Shown here in pieces: positions 37,525-44,776 of a stretch of DNA of 64,000 nt. This DNA is from Desulfotignum sp. (lineage in GTDB: Bacteria; Desulfobacterota; Desulfobacteria; Desulfobacterales; Desulfobacteraceae), in NCBI GenBank assembly GCA_021737695.1, contig JAIPDL010000005.1, positions 38,586 through 102,585 on the forward strand. The letters are read 5' to 3'. Both the position numbers and the translations under genes were made by a program. The stretch's first letter is position 1. Every line of letters starts with the position of its first letter. The notes under the pieces were generated by a model. That model had not been told where the DNA came from. It was given only the letters and a program-made list of their open reading frames with translations, and did no database searches.

Positions 37525-38931
37525 CTATTTTCCCCGACTTTTCAATGTAATGCCGTGTTTTTTCATCCGTTTCCATACCGTTACCCTGGACACACCCAGA
37601 ATCTCTGCGGCCAGGGTCTGATTACCGTCAGCCTGATGCAGCGCATCCATCAGAGCGGTTCTTTCCGATTGCTTGAACGGGATCTCGCCAATCGTTGCAC
37701 CAGATGCCGGCACCCGCCCAAAAACCGGGGCTGGGGCCTCGACATCCGGCATGTTTTTGAGCAGTTTATCCGGCAGATGTTCTATTCCGATGCTTTTTCC
37801 CTTGGCCAGGACAAATGCGTATTCCACGGCATTGCGCAGTTCTCTGATGTTTCCAGGCCAGGGGTAGGCCACCATGATCCGCATGGCCTGGGGAGTGAAC
37901 CCCAGAATGTTTTTTTGGGTTTTTTTTGCCAGGATCGTAATAAAATGCTGGATGATCAGCGTGATATCATCTTTTCGATCCCGCAGGGGCGGACAGATCA
38001 CCGGAAACACGTTGATCCGGAAAAACAGATCCTCCCTGAAACCGCCATTACCGATCATGGTTTCCAGATTCCGGTTGGTGGCGGTGATGATACGCACATC
38101 AATGGGAATGGACCGGTTGTCTCCCACCCGCTGGATCATCTGCTCTTCCAGCACCCGAAGCAGCTTGACCTGGACTGACAACGGAATATCACCAACTTCA
38201 TCCAGAAAAAGGGTTCCCTGGTGGGCTGCCTCAAACCGGCCGATACGATCGGTGGCGGCCCCGGTATACGCCCCTTTGACATGGCCGAACAGTTCGCTTT
38301 CCAGGATGGTTTCACTCAACGCCGCACAATTGACCTTGATAAACGGTTTGTCAGCCCGATTTCCGGTTTCGTGCAATGCTTTGGCCACCATCTCCTTGCC
38401 CGTGCCGCTTTCTCCTAAAATGATCACCGGTGTGTCCAGAGGTGCCACCCCCTGGATATGTTCAAACAGGTTCTGCATCAACGGTGTTCGGCCGATGATC
38501 CCGTGAAATCCGTCATCAATATGGTAAATACGTTTGATGGATGCCAGTTCGTTTCTGTAACTGATATTTTCTGAAATATCTTTAAGGGTTTCCACAGCGC
38601 CGATGATTTCGTCCTGTTCGTCATACAGCACGGTAGCCGTTTTGACAATGGGGATGGTTTGTTTCCGGCTGTCCGTGATCATGCATTTCTTGTCCCTTAC
38701 CAGGCCCTGGGAAAACAGCTGGCACCAGTTTTTACCTTTACCAATGCCTTTGATGTCACACCCGGTGCAGTTGAGTATGCGGCAGGATTTGCCGATGAGC
38801 TGATCTTCCGAATACCCGGTCATAAGCTGGGCCGAATGATTGGCTGCCACAAAAATGCCCTGTGCATCCACCAGAATGATCCCGTCCTGGACGGAATCGA
38901 TGATTTTTCGCCAATGGTTTCCAATTTTCAT
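37525..38931 (-). CDS. Sigma-54-dependent activator with cysteine-rich PAS domain
   Basis: 468-aa regulator. An N-terminal PAS domain (about 5-125) contains C50, C55, C58, C70 and C83 (CX4CX2CX11CX12C), suggesting a metal- or redox-sensing site. The AAA+ domain has GESGTGKE (Walker A), GAYTGA (a tolerated variant of GAFTGA that contacts sigma-54) and LFLDEVGD (Walker B). A Fis-type HTH ends it (NQTLAAEILGVSRVTVWKRMKK). There is no receiver domain, so it senses directly. It is divergent from the rhodanese/octahaem operon. Confidence 0.93.
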   Translation of the reverse strand: MKIGNHWRKIIDSVQDGIILVDAQGIFVAANHSAQLMTGYSEDQLIGKSCRILNCTGCDIKGIGKGKNWCQLFSQGLVRDKKCMITDSRKQTIPIVKTATVLYDEQDEIIGAVETLKDISENISYRNELASIKRIYHIDDGFHGIIGRTPLMQNLFEHIQGVAPLDTPVIILGESGTGKEMVAKALHETGNRADKPFIKVNCAALSETILESELFGHVKGAYTGAATDRIGRFEAAHQGTLFLDEVGDIPLSVQVKLLRVLEEQMIQRVGDNRSIPIDVRIITATNRNLETMIGNGGFREDLFFRINVFPVICPPLRDRKDDITLIIQHFITILAKKTQKNILGFTPQAMRIMVAYPWPGNIRELRNAVEYAFVLAKGKSIGIEHLPDKLLKNMPDVEAPAPVFGRVPASGATIGEIPFKQSERTALMDALHQADGNQTLAAEILGVSRVTVWKRMKKHGITLKSRGK

Positions 38932-38943
38932 GACTGTCTCCTG

Positions 38944-38964
38944 TTAACTGTAGTTGACAGTTAA
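38944..38964. promoter_or_regulatory. Inverted repeat UAS-1 for the sigma-54 activator
   Basis: TTAACTG (38944-38950), 7-nt spacer, CAGTTAA (38958-38964), a perfect dyad about 13 nt before the activator start codon and 130 nt upstream of the plus-strand -24/-12 promoter. Same half-site style and spacer as UAS-2. Confidence 0.6.
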
Positions 38965-38973
38965 ATTAACAAA

Positions 38974-39002
38974 ATATTAACATGATGGCAACATGTTAAT
39001 AT
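38974..39002. promoter_or_regulatory. Inverted repeat UAS-2 for the sigma-54 activator
   Basis: Perfect 11-bp dyad ATATTAACATG (38974-38984), 7-nt spacer, CATGTTAATAT (38992-39002). Its centre is 34 bp from that of UAS-1, about three helical turns, and about 105 bp upstream of the -24 element. This spacing is typical of enhancer pairs for sigma-54 activators. Confidence 0.7.
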
Positions 39003-39091
39003 CTGTTTCTGGTCTTCATTTATTATGCAACCTGTATGTTATCCCCTGTAAAACAAGGAGATGACGTTTTTTTACAAAAGATTTTTTTCAG

Positions 39092-39107
39092 TGGCACATG
39101 TATTGCT
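39092..39107 (+). promoter_or_regulatory. Sigma-54 promoter of the rhodanese/octahaem operon
   Basis: TGGCAC (39092-39097), ATGTA, TTGCT (39103-39107): a full match to the -24/-12 consensus. It is 83 nt before the rhodanese ATG and downstream of two inverted repeats. Confidence 0.85.
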
Positions 39108-39189
39108 GTTGAATCTGTGTGCAGGAAAAATCTTAGAATCCATGCGGTTGAATACCGCAAAACAATACCGTTATTTAACAGGAGAAACC

Positions 39190-40287
39190 ATGAACACACG
39201 TACTGCAAAAAAAATTCTGGCTGTTCTGGCCATCGGTGTGATGCTGCTGGCCGGTGCCGTCTCTGCGGGCGCAAAAGAGCCCTGGATGTTCCATGATATT
39301 GTGGATGCCGATTTTGTCATCGCCCACATGACGGTGCCCATGCCGGACAATGTCATGATCATCGACGCCCGTCCCTACAAACCCAAATATTTCAAAGGGC
39401 ACATTCCCGGGGCCGTGAATATCCCGTACACGGAGTTTGACAAAAAAACCGATCTGCTGCCCAAAGACAAAAACGCCCTGCTCATTTTCTACTGCGGGGG
39501 ACTGGAATGCAAACTCAGCCACAAATCCGCCAAAAAAGCGGAAGCCTTGGGATACAAAAACGTCAAGGTGTTTGCCAAAGGCTTTCCCGAATGGATGGCC
39601 CAGCCGGGCGCATATGCCTCGGTGTCTGCCGAGTATGTAGCCGCACAGATCGCGGAAAACAAAACACTTTTGGTGGATGCCCGACCCCAGAAACCCAAAT
39701 ATGACAAAGGTCATATACCCACAGCCATCAGTATTCCGGATTCCCAGTTTGACGAACTGTCCGGCAAGTTGCCCAGACTTCTGGAAACCCCCATCATTTT
39801 TTACTGTGGCGGGCTGGACTGCCGCCTGAGCCACAAAAGCGCAGCCAAAGCCCTGGTAATGGGATACAAAGATGTGTCCGTGTTTGCCATGGGGTATCCG
39901 GAATGGAAAAAACAGTTTGGTGCAGCTGCCGACACCGTGGCCGTGAAAGCCGGAGAAGTGGAAGGCTCCATTGATCTGGATCGGTTCAAAACCATCCTGA
40001 ATGACAACCCGGAATCCATTATGCTGGTGGACACCCGGGATCCGGACGAATTTGCCAAAGGCCATTTCAACACGGCAGTCAATATCCCGGTGGAAAACCT
40101 GGAAAACAAGATTCCGGAGCTGCCGGCGGACAAACCCGTGGTGTTCGTCTGTTCCACGGGTGCCAGAAGCGGTGAGGCCTATTACATGGTCAAAGATGTC
40201 AGACCGGCGCTCGAAGATGTGTTCTATGTAGAGGCTCAGATCAGTTTTAAAACCGATGGCACTTACACCATCAAGGCACCCAAATAG
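39190..40287 (+). CDS. Exported triple-rhodanese protein
   Basis: 365-aa protein with a signal peptide (residues 1-28, cleavage near VSAGA) and three rhodanese domains. Domains 1 and 2 (about 40-140 and 145-245) are near-duplicates with loops YCGGLECKLS (C102, C107) and YCGGLDCRLS (C206, C211). Domain 3 (about 262-360) has the classic loop CSTGAR (C321). Rhodaneses carry sulfane sulfur as persulfide. The ATG at 39190 has CAGGAG; the frame is open upstream but crosses the sigma-54 promoter. First gene of the sulfur/cytochrome operon. Confidence 0.92.
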   Translation: MNTRTAKKILAVLAIGVMLLAGAVSAGAKEPWMFHDIVDADFVIAHMTVPMPDNVMIIDARPYKPKYFKGHIPGAVNIPYTEFDKKTDLLPKDKNALLIFYCGGLECKLSHKSAKKAEALGYKNVKVFAKGFPEWMAQPGAYASVSAEYVAAQIAENKTLLVDARPQKPKYDKGHIPTAISIPDSQFDELSGKLPRLLETPIIFYCGGLDCRLSHKSAAKALVMGYKDVSVFAMGYPEWKKQFGAAADTVAVKAGEVEGSIDLDRFKTILNDNPESIMLVDTRDPDEFAKGHFNTAVNIPVENLENKIPELPADKPVVFVCSTGARSGEAYYMVKDVRPALEDVFYVEAQISFKTDGTYTIKAPK

Positions 40288-40302
40288 GATAATAATTTTT
40301 TT

Positions 40303-40332
40303 TTGACATTTGAAACATATCCGGGATAAGAT
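40303..40332 (+). promoter_or_regulatory. Internal sigma-70-type promoter
   Basis: TTGACA (40303-40308), 18-nt spacer, TAAGAT (40327-40332), about 55 nt before the small exported protein. It may give constitutive expression of the downstream genes independent of the sigma-54 promoter. Confidence 0.5.
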
Positions 40333-40387
40333 TCTAACAATTGACCGGACAACCATATAAAACATTCCAGAAAAAGGAGATATTCCC

Positions 40388-40738
40388 ATGTTCAAAAAAG
40401 TGCTCATTTTTTTCACCCTCGCCCTTTTCACCTTAGGGCCGGTCGCTGCCGCGTTTGCCGGTGACGGCCCGGACGGCAACCACCGAAAAGGCAAATATAC
40501 CTATCGCAAGGTGATCAAGGCCTGCCATGAAAACGGCGGCGTGGACTCCCCCACCCCCACCGTGAGCCCGGCCGACATGACCCGGGCCGAATGGAAGCAG
40601 GTATTTGAAGCCCGCAATTTTGAGGCGTTCGGGTGCCAGGCCCAGTGGGATGAGTTGTCAGATCAGGACATTCTGGACATCTACTCCTATTTTTATGAAT
40701 TTGCCAAAGATTCCCCCTCACCGGCCACATGCGGGTAA
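40388..40738 (+). CDS. Exported cytochrome c-like protein with incomplete haem motif
   Basis: 116-aa secreted protein (signal peptide 1-24, cleavage near AFAGDG). The sequence KGKYTYRKVIKACHENGG occupies the place of a class I cytochrome c haem motif, but CXXCH is reduced to IKACH, leaving a single Cys47-His48. The C-terminal part (LSDQDILDIYSYFYEFAKDSPSP) resembles the last helix of small cytochromes. Two more cysteines are near 82 and 115. AAAGGAG precedes the ATG. It may bind haem by one thioether, bind haem non-covalently, or have lost it. Confidence 0.7.
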   Translation: MFKKVLIFFTLALFTLGPVAAAFAGDGPDGNHRKGKYTYRKVIKACHENGGVDSPTPTVSPADMTRAEWKQVFEARNFEAFGCQAQWDELSDQDILDIYSYFYEFAKDSPSPATCG

Positions 40739-40748
40739 ACTGAAAACC

Positions 40749-40792
40749 GCTCAACGTGCCGGAAGCTCTCACAGATATCCGGTGCGTTGAGC
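40749..40792 (+). terminator. Intra-operon hairpin (attenuator)
   Basis: GCTCAACG (40749-40756) pairs with CGTTGAGC (40785-40792), with an inner CCGGA/TCCGG pair. Only a short T-run follows, so it may reduce rather than stop read-through into the octahaem cytochrome gene. Confidence 0.45.
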
Positions 40793-40817
40793 CGATAATT
40801 TTCCGGAGACGTTCTTT

Positions 40818-42440
40818 ATGGAATTCAGACGATGCAAATGGTTTTTCGGACATGCCGCCGCCGGCATGATGGTGCTGTGTCTTCTGGCAGCCGGACCGGC
40901 AGGTGCGGCCACGGATGACGAGGCCTTAGGAATCAAACTGGCCAAGCAGGCGGTCCGGGGAGACAAACACTGGACCACGGTGGATCATTCCAAAATCGAG
41001 CTACTCAACCAGAAATTCACGTCCGGGGACCAGATCACCCAGGCCTGCCTGAGCTGTCACACGGACGCATCCATGCAGTTCAAGGAAACCATTCACTGGA
41101 CCTGGAAAGTGCCGTCTGAAAAGCCGGGCATCATAAACGGCAAGGCCGGGCATGCCGTGAACAATTTCTGTATTTCCGGCAATGCCATGGAAGATAAAGG
41201 CTGTCTGAGTTGCCATGCCGGCTGGAACGGGGTGGAGGGAGAGGTCAACTGTCTGTCCTGCCATGGTGCCAAAAAATTCTCCTTCAAGGAAATCTTTGCC
41301 GATCTGGCTGCGTTCGAAGGGGATGACGATCCCGATATTCAGGAAATCGTGAATGACCTCCATAAGGGTATCCAGCAGGCGGTCCAGAATATCACCCTGC
41401 CCCAGCGCAGCAACTGCGGTGAATGCCATTTCAAAGGCGGCGGCGGGGACGGGGTCAAGCACGGGGACCTGGACACCTCCCTGGCCAAACCCAACCGGAT
41501 GCTGGACGTGCATATGGCAGAAGACGGCGCGGATTTTGCCTGCACAAGGTGTCACACCACGGTCAAGCACCACATTGCCGGACGGCTTTATACAAGGCCG
41601 GCGGCCGCGGAACGCAAAAGCCTGATCGAAGATGACATGGCCACCAAAATCACCTGTGAATCCTGTCACAGTGCCACCCCGCACAAAGCCCACACCAAGA
41701 TGAACGACCACACCGACAAAGTGGCCTGCCAGAGCTGTCACATCCCTGAATTCGCCCGGGTGAATCCCACCAAGATGTGGTGGGACTGGACAAAAGCCGG
41801 TAAACTTAAAGACGGCAAACCGTTTGTGGAAAAAGGGGAATTCGGCAAACCCACCTATAAATCCATCAAAGGCGAATTCAAATGGGCCAAAAATGTGGTG
41901 CCGAAATACTACTGGTATAACGGATCATTCGACAACATCGGCATCAAGGATGAGATCGATCCCCAAAAGATCGTCGAAGTCAGCCACCCCCTGGGATCCC
42001 CGGATGACGTCAACGCGCGGATTCATCCGTTCAAGATCCACACCGGCAAACAGCCCTACGACAAAGTCAACAAACAGCTGGTGGCACCGCTGCTTTCCGG
42101 CCCCAAGGGATTCTGGACCACCTTTGACATGGATGAGGCCATCACCCTGGGCAACCAGACCCTGAATGTCCCCTATTCCGGCGAATTCGATTATGTGGAC
42201 ACCACCTATGCCTTTCCCATCACCCACATGGTGGCCCCGGCGGAAAAATCTCTGGACTGCATACAGTGCCATACCCGGGACAACTCGCGCCTGGCCGGCA
42301 TCACCGGCATTTACATGCCGGGTAGAGACAAGTTCGCCATTGTGGACACCATCGGTTTGATCGCGGTGCTCGGGGCCCTGGCCGGCGTGACGCTCCACGG
42401 ACTGGGCCGGTTTTTTACCCGTAACGGCAGGGAGGAGTAA
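40818..42440 (+). CDS. Octahaem cytochrome c, tetrathionate reductase (OTR) family
   Basis: 540-aa exported cytochrome with eight CXXCH sites: C77, C129, C145, C200, C242, C280 and C304 starts plus CIQCH near 488. The first one reads ACLSCHTDASMQFKETIHWTW, the OTR-family hallmark. A signal peptide spans about 10-30 and a C-terminal membrane helix (VDTIGLIAVLGALAGVTLHGLG) anchors it. Known OTR proteins reduce tetrathionate, nitrite and hydroxylamine in vitro; the physiological substrate here is unknown. A partner cytochrome b follows 3 nt later. Confidence 0.9.
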   Translation: MEFRRCKWFFGHAAAGMMVLCLLAAGPAGAATDDEALGIKLAKQAVRGDKHWTTVDHSKIELLNQKFTSGDQITQACLSCHTDASMQFKETIHWTWKVPSEKPGIINGKAGHAVNNFCISGNAMEDKGCLSCHAGWNGVEGEVNCLSCHGAKKFSFKEIFADLAAFEGDDDPDIQEIVNDLHKGIQQAVQNITLPQRSNCGECHFKGGGGDGVKHGDLDTSLAKPNRMLDVHMAEDGADFACTRCHTTVKHHIAGRLYTRPAAAERKSLIEDDMATKITCESCHSATPHKAHTKMNDHTDKVACQSCHIPEFARVNPTKMWWDWTKAGKLKDGKPFVEKGEFGKPTYKSIKGEFKWAKNVVPKYYWYNGSFDNIGIKDEIDPQKIVEVSHPLGSPDDVNARIHPFKIHTGKQPYDKVNKQLVAPLLSGPKGFWTTFDMDEAITLGNQTLNVPYSGEFDYVDTTYAFPITHMVAPAEKSLDCIQCHTRDNSRLAGITGIYMPGRDKFAIVDTIGLIAVLGALAGVTLHGLGRFFTRNGREE

Positions 42441-42443
42441 TTC

Positions 42444-43085
42444 ATGGCTGGTAAAACAATGACCAATGTATATCTGTATACCCGGTTCGAACGGCTCTGG
42501 CACTGGTGTCAGGCTCTGATGATCATCTTTCTGATGATTACCGGATTTGAAGTCCACGGACTGTATACCCTCATGGGATTTGACACTGCCGTGGATCTGC
42601 ACAACTTCATCGGCCTGTTCTGGCTGGGATCCTTTGCTTTTTTCGCTTTCTGGCTCATCATCACCGGTGAATGGAAGCAGTATATCCCCACGACCCGGAA
42701 ACTGTTTGACGTGGCCCGATACTATGCCTGGGGAATTTTTCACGGCCAGGATCACCCGGTACAGAAAACCCCGGGCGCCAAACACAATCCTTTGCAGCGC
42801 CTGGCCTACCTGGGCATTTCCGCCATGCTGCTACCCGTGCAGATGGTGACCGGACTTTTGTACTACCTGTACAACAGCCTGGGAGATGTCTCACTGGCGC
42901 CCATTGCATTCATTCATACCCTGGCCGCATTCCTGCTGGTGAATTTTCTGATCATTCATCTGTACATGACCACCACGGGCCATTCTTTGTTCAGCCACAT
43001 CAAGGGCATGATCACCGGATGGGAAGAGATCCATGATACATCAAAAATCCAGGAGTGGGAAACCAAGGCCACCAGAAAAACCTGA
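42444..43085 (+). CDS. Di-haem cytochrome b membrane subunit
   Basis: 213-aa integral membrane protein with four helices and conserved histidines in RFERLWHWCQALMII, AVDLHNFIGLFW, IAFIHTLAAFLL and NFLIIHLYMTTTGHS. This is the thiosulfate reductase/formate dehydrogenase cytochrome b fold. GGGAGGAG lies ahead of the ATG. With the octahaem cytochrome it would form a quinol-to-periplasm electron route. Confidence 0.9.
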   Translation: MAGKTMTNVYLYTRFERLWHWCQALMIIFLMITGFEVHGLYTLMGFDTAVDLHNFIGLFWLGSFAFFAFWLIITGEWKQYIPTTRKLFDVARYYAWGIFHGQDHPVQKTPGAKHNPLQRLAYLGISAMLLPVQMVTGLLYYLYNSLGDVSLAPIAFIHTLAAFLLVNFLIIHLYMTTTGHSLFSHIKGMITGWEEIHDTSKIQEWETKATRKT

Positions 43086-43108
43086 TTCGGTTCAATTCTT
43101 ACAGCCCG

Positions 43109-43149
43109 GCAAAGCCCCGGAAAGCGTTTATGCCTGCCCGGGGCTTTGC
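43109..43149 (+). terminator. Terminator of the octahaem/cytochrome b operon
   Basis: Perfect 12-bp stem GCAAAGCCCCGG (43109-43120) with CCGGGGCTTTGC (43138-43149), 17-nt loop. The T-run is weak (TGTTTATGCTT), but the stem is strong. It is 24 nt after the cytochrome b stop. Confidence 0.65.
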
Positions 43150-43202
43150 TGTTTATGCTTGAATCTTTATAAACCCTGATGCATGAAACATTCATGTCTC
43201 AA

Positions 43203-43230
43203 ACTGATCCAATGATACACCTGGATCAGT
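43203..43230. promoter_or_regulatory. Inverted repeat upstream of cydAB
   Basis: ACTGATCCA (43203-43211), 10-nt spacer, TGGATCAGT (43222-43230), a perfect 9-bp dyad. It is about 155 nt upstream of the cyd -24 element, the usual position for a sigma-54 enhancer. Close by is TTGATTATCAA (43237-43247), an 11-nt palindrome. Together with the terminator and promoter, this fills the 360-nt gap between cytochrome b and cydA. Confidence 0.5.
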
Positions 43231-43382
43231 CATATTTGATTATCAAGATATCGACCTCCGATTCCCTGATCCCCTTTGCACAGCGGCGAACCGCTTTCCT
43301 TTGCAAACCCACTTGAAAACCGGTCATATTTTGGATATGGTAGTCCTGTTTTCATGATACTTGGCAAACCGTCATGACAGAC

Positions 43383-43398
43383 TGGCATATGAATTGCT
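43383..43398 (+). promoter_or_regulatory. Sigma-54 promoter of cydAB
   Basis: TGGCAT (43383-43388), ATGAA, TTGCT (43394-43398): the -24/-12 spacing and invariant GG/GC are kept. It lies 48 nt before the cydA ATG. No competing sigma-70 pair is evident. Confidence 0.7.
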
Positions 43399-43445
43399 TA
43401 TTCCATCAAGAGTTTCGGCTATAAACCATATATCTGGAGGAATCA

Positions 43446-44771
43446 ATGGACCCGGTTTTTTTATCCCGACTGCAGTTTGCCGCAGCCACCATGTTCCATT
43501 TTCTGTTTGTTCCCCTGACCCTGGGGCTTTCGGTTCTCATCGCATACATGGAAACCAAATACGCCCGGACCGGGGATAAAACCTATCTTCGAATGACCAA
43601 ATTCTGGGGCAAGCTGTTTTTGATCAATTTTGCCCTGGGCGTGGTCACGGGCATTACCCTGGAGTTTCAGTTTGGTACCAACTGGTCGCGATATTCCGCC
43701 TATGTGGGGGATATTTTCGGCTCTTTGCTGGCCATCGAGGCATCCGTGGCGTTTTTTCTGGAATCCACCTTTATCGGCATCTGGATTTTCGGGTGGAAGA
43801 AACTGTCCGCCAAGGCTCATGCCGGGGTGATGTGGCTGGTGGCCCTGGCCGGGAACCTGTCGGCCGTGTGGATCCTGATGGCCAACGGGTTCATGCAGCA
43901 CCCGGTGGGATATGTGATCAAAGACGGCCGGGCTGAACTGGAGAGTTTCATTGCCCTGATCACCAACAAACACGGGTTGCTGGAAATTATTCATGTGGTG
44001 CCGGCTTCCCTGCTGCTGGCCTCGTTTTTTGTGATGGGCGTGTCTGCCTGGCATTTGTTGAAAAAACAGCATTTACCCATATTTGAACGGTCGTTTCGCA
44101 TCGGCCTGGTGGTGGGACTGGTCATGGCGATTGTGGTGGGCATCACCGGCGACATGCACGGTGTGAACGTGTCCAAAACCCAGCCCGCCAAGCTGGCGGC
44201 CATGGAATCCCACTGGGAAACCCAGACCCGGGCCCCGCTGGTGCTGTTTGCCATCCCGGATCAGGAAAACGAAAAAAACCTCATTGAAATCGGTGCCATT
44301 CCCGGCATCTTGAGTTTTCTTGGGTTTCATGATTTCAATGCCAAAGTCACCGGGCTGCGGGATATCCCAAAAGATGAACGCCCCCCGGTCCTGCCCACGT
44401 TTGTCGGATTTCGAACCATGGTGGGCTTAGGCACCCTGTTCATCCTGCTCACCATTTATGGGTGGTTCAAACGCAACCACCTGACGGAAAACCCCACTTA
44501 CCTGAAAATCATGATGTTTGCCATTCCATTGCCCTACATTGCCATGGAAATGGGATGGATCGTATCAGAGGTAGGCCGGCAGCCCTGGATCGTGTATGGA
44601 CTGATGCGAACGGCTGAGGCGGCCTCCCCCATTTCCACCACCCAGGTGTTCACCTCACTGATGGGATTCATTCTGGTGTACGGCCTTTTGGGAGCGGTGG
44701 GGTTCTACCTCATGGCCAAAACAGTCAAGCAAGGCCCTGACGCCGCCAATCAATCAGAAAAAAGGAGTTAA
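43446..44771 (+). CDS. cydA: Cytochrome bd quinol oxidase subunit I
   Basis: 441-aa oxygen reductase subunit. Haem ligands are His18 (MFHFLFVPLTLG), His in HGLLEIIHVVPASL and Met in YIAMEMGWIVSEVGRQPW; the proton-path glutamates are in SLLAIEASVAFFLEST. The Q-loop is short (CydAB short type). In an anaerobe this enzyme scavenges oxygen. TGGAGG precedes the ATG. Confidence 0.97.
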   Translation: MDPVFLSRLQFAAATMFHFLFVPLTLGLSVLIAYMETKYARTGDKTYLRMTKFWGKLFLINFALGVVTGITLEFQFGTNWSRYSAYVGDIFGSLLAIEASVAFFLESTFIGIWIFGWKKLSAKAHAGVMWLVALAGNLSAVWILMANGFMQHPVGYVIKDGRAELESFIALITNKHGLLEIIHVVPASLLLASFFVMGVSAWHLLKKQHLPIFERSFRIGLVVGLVMAIVVGITGDMHGVNVSKTQPAKLAAMESHWETQTRAPLVLFAIPDQENEKNLIEIGAIPGILSFLGFHDFNAKVTGLRDIPKDERPPVLPTFVGFRTMVGLGTLFILLTIYGWFKRNHLTENPTYLKIMMFAIPLPYIAMEMGWIVSEVGRQPWIVYGLMRTAEAASPISTTQVFTSLMGFILVYGLLGAVGFYLMAKTVKQGPDAANQSEKRS

Positions 44772-44776
44772 CACAC

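Noticed and set aside
39370..39920. Internal repeat of the rhodanese gene as a DNA repeat element
   Set aside because: It is a protein-domain duplication, with DNA similarity limited to the conserved motifs; not a mobile or CRISPR repeat.
39175..40494. 439-codon open frame on the minus strand opposite the rhodanese gene
   Set aside because: Low-complexity His/Gly/Phe-rich translation that mirrors the codon pattern of the true plus-strand gene; no start context and it crosses the sigma-54-driven gene.
43237..43247. TTGATTATCAA as an FNR/CRP site before cydA
   Set aside because: Half-sites are only 1 nt apart; the FNR/CRP family needs a 4-6-nt centre. Kept only as a palindrome.
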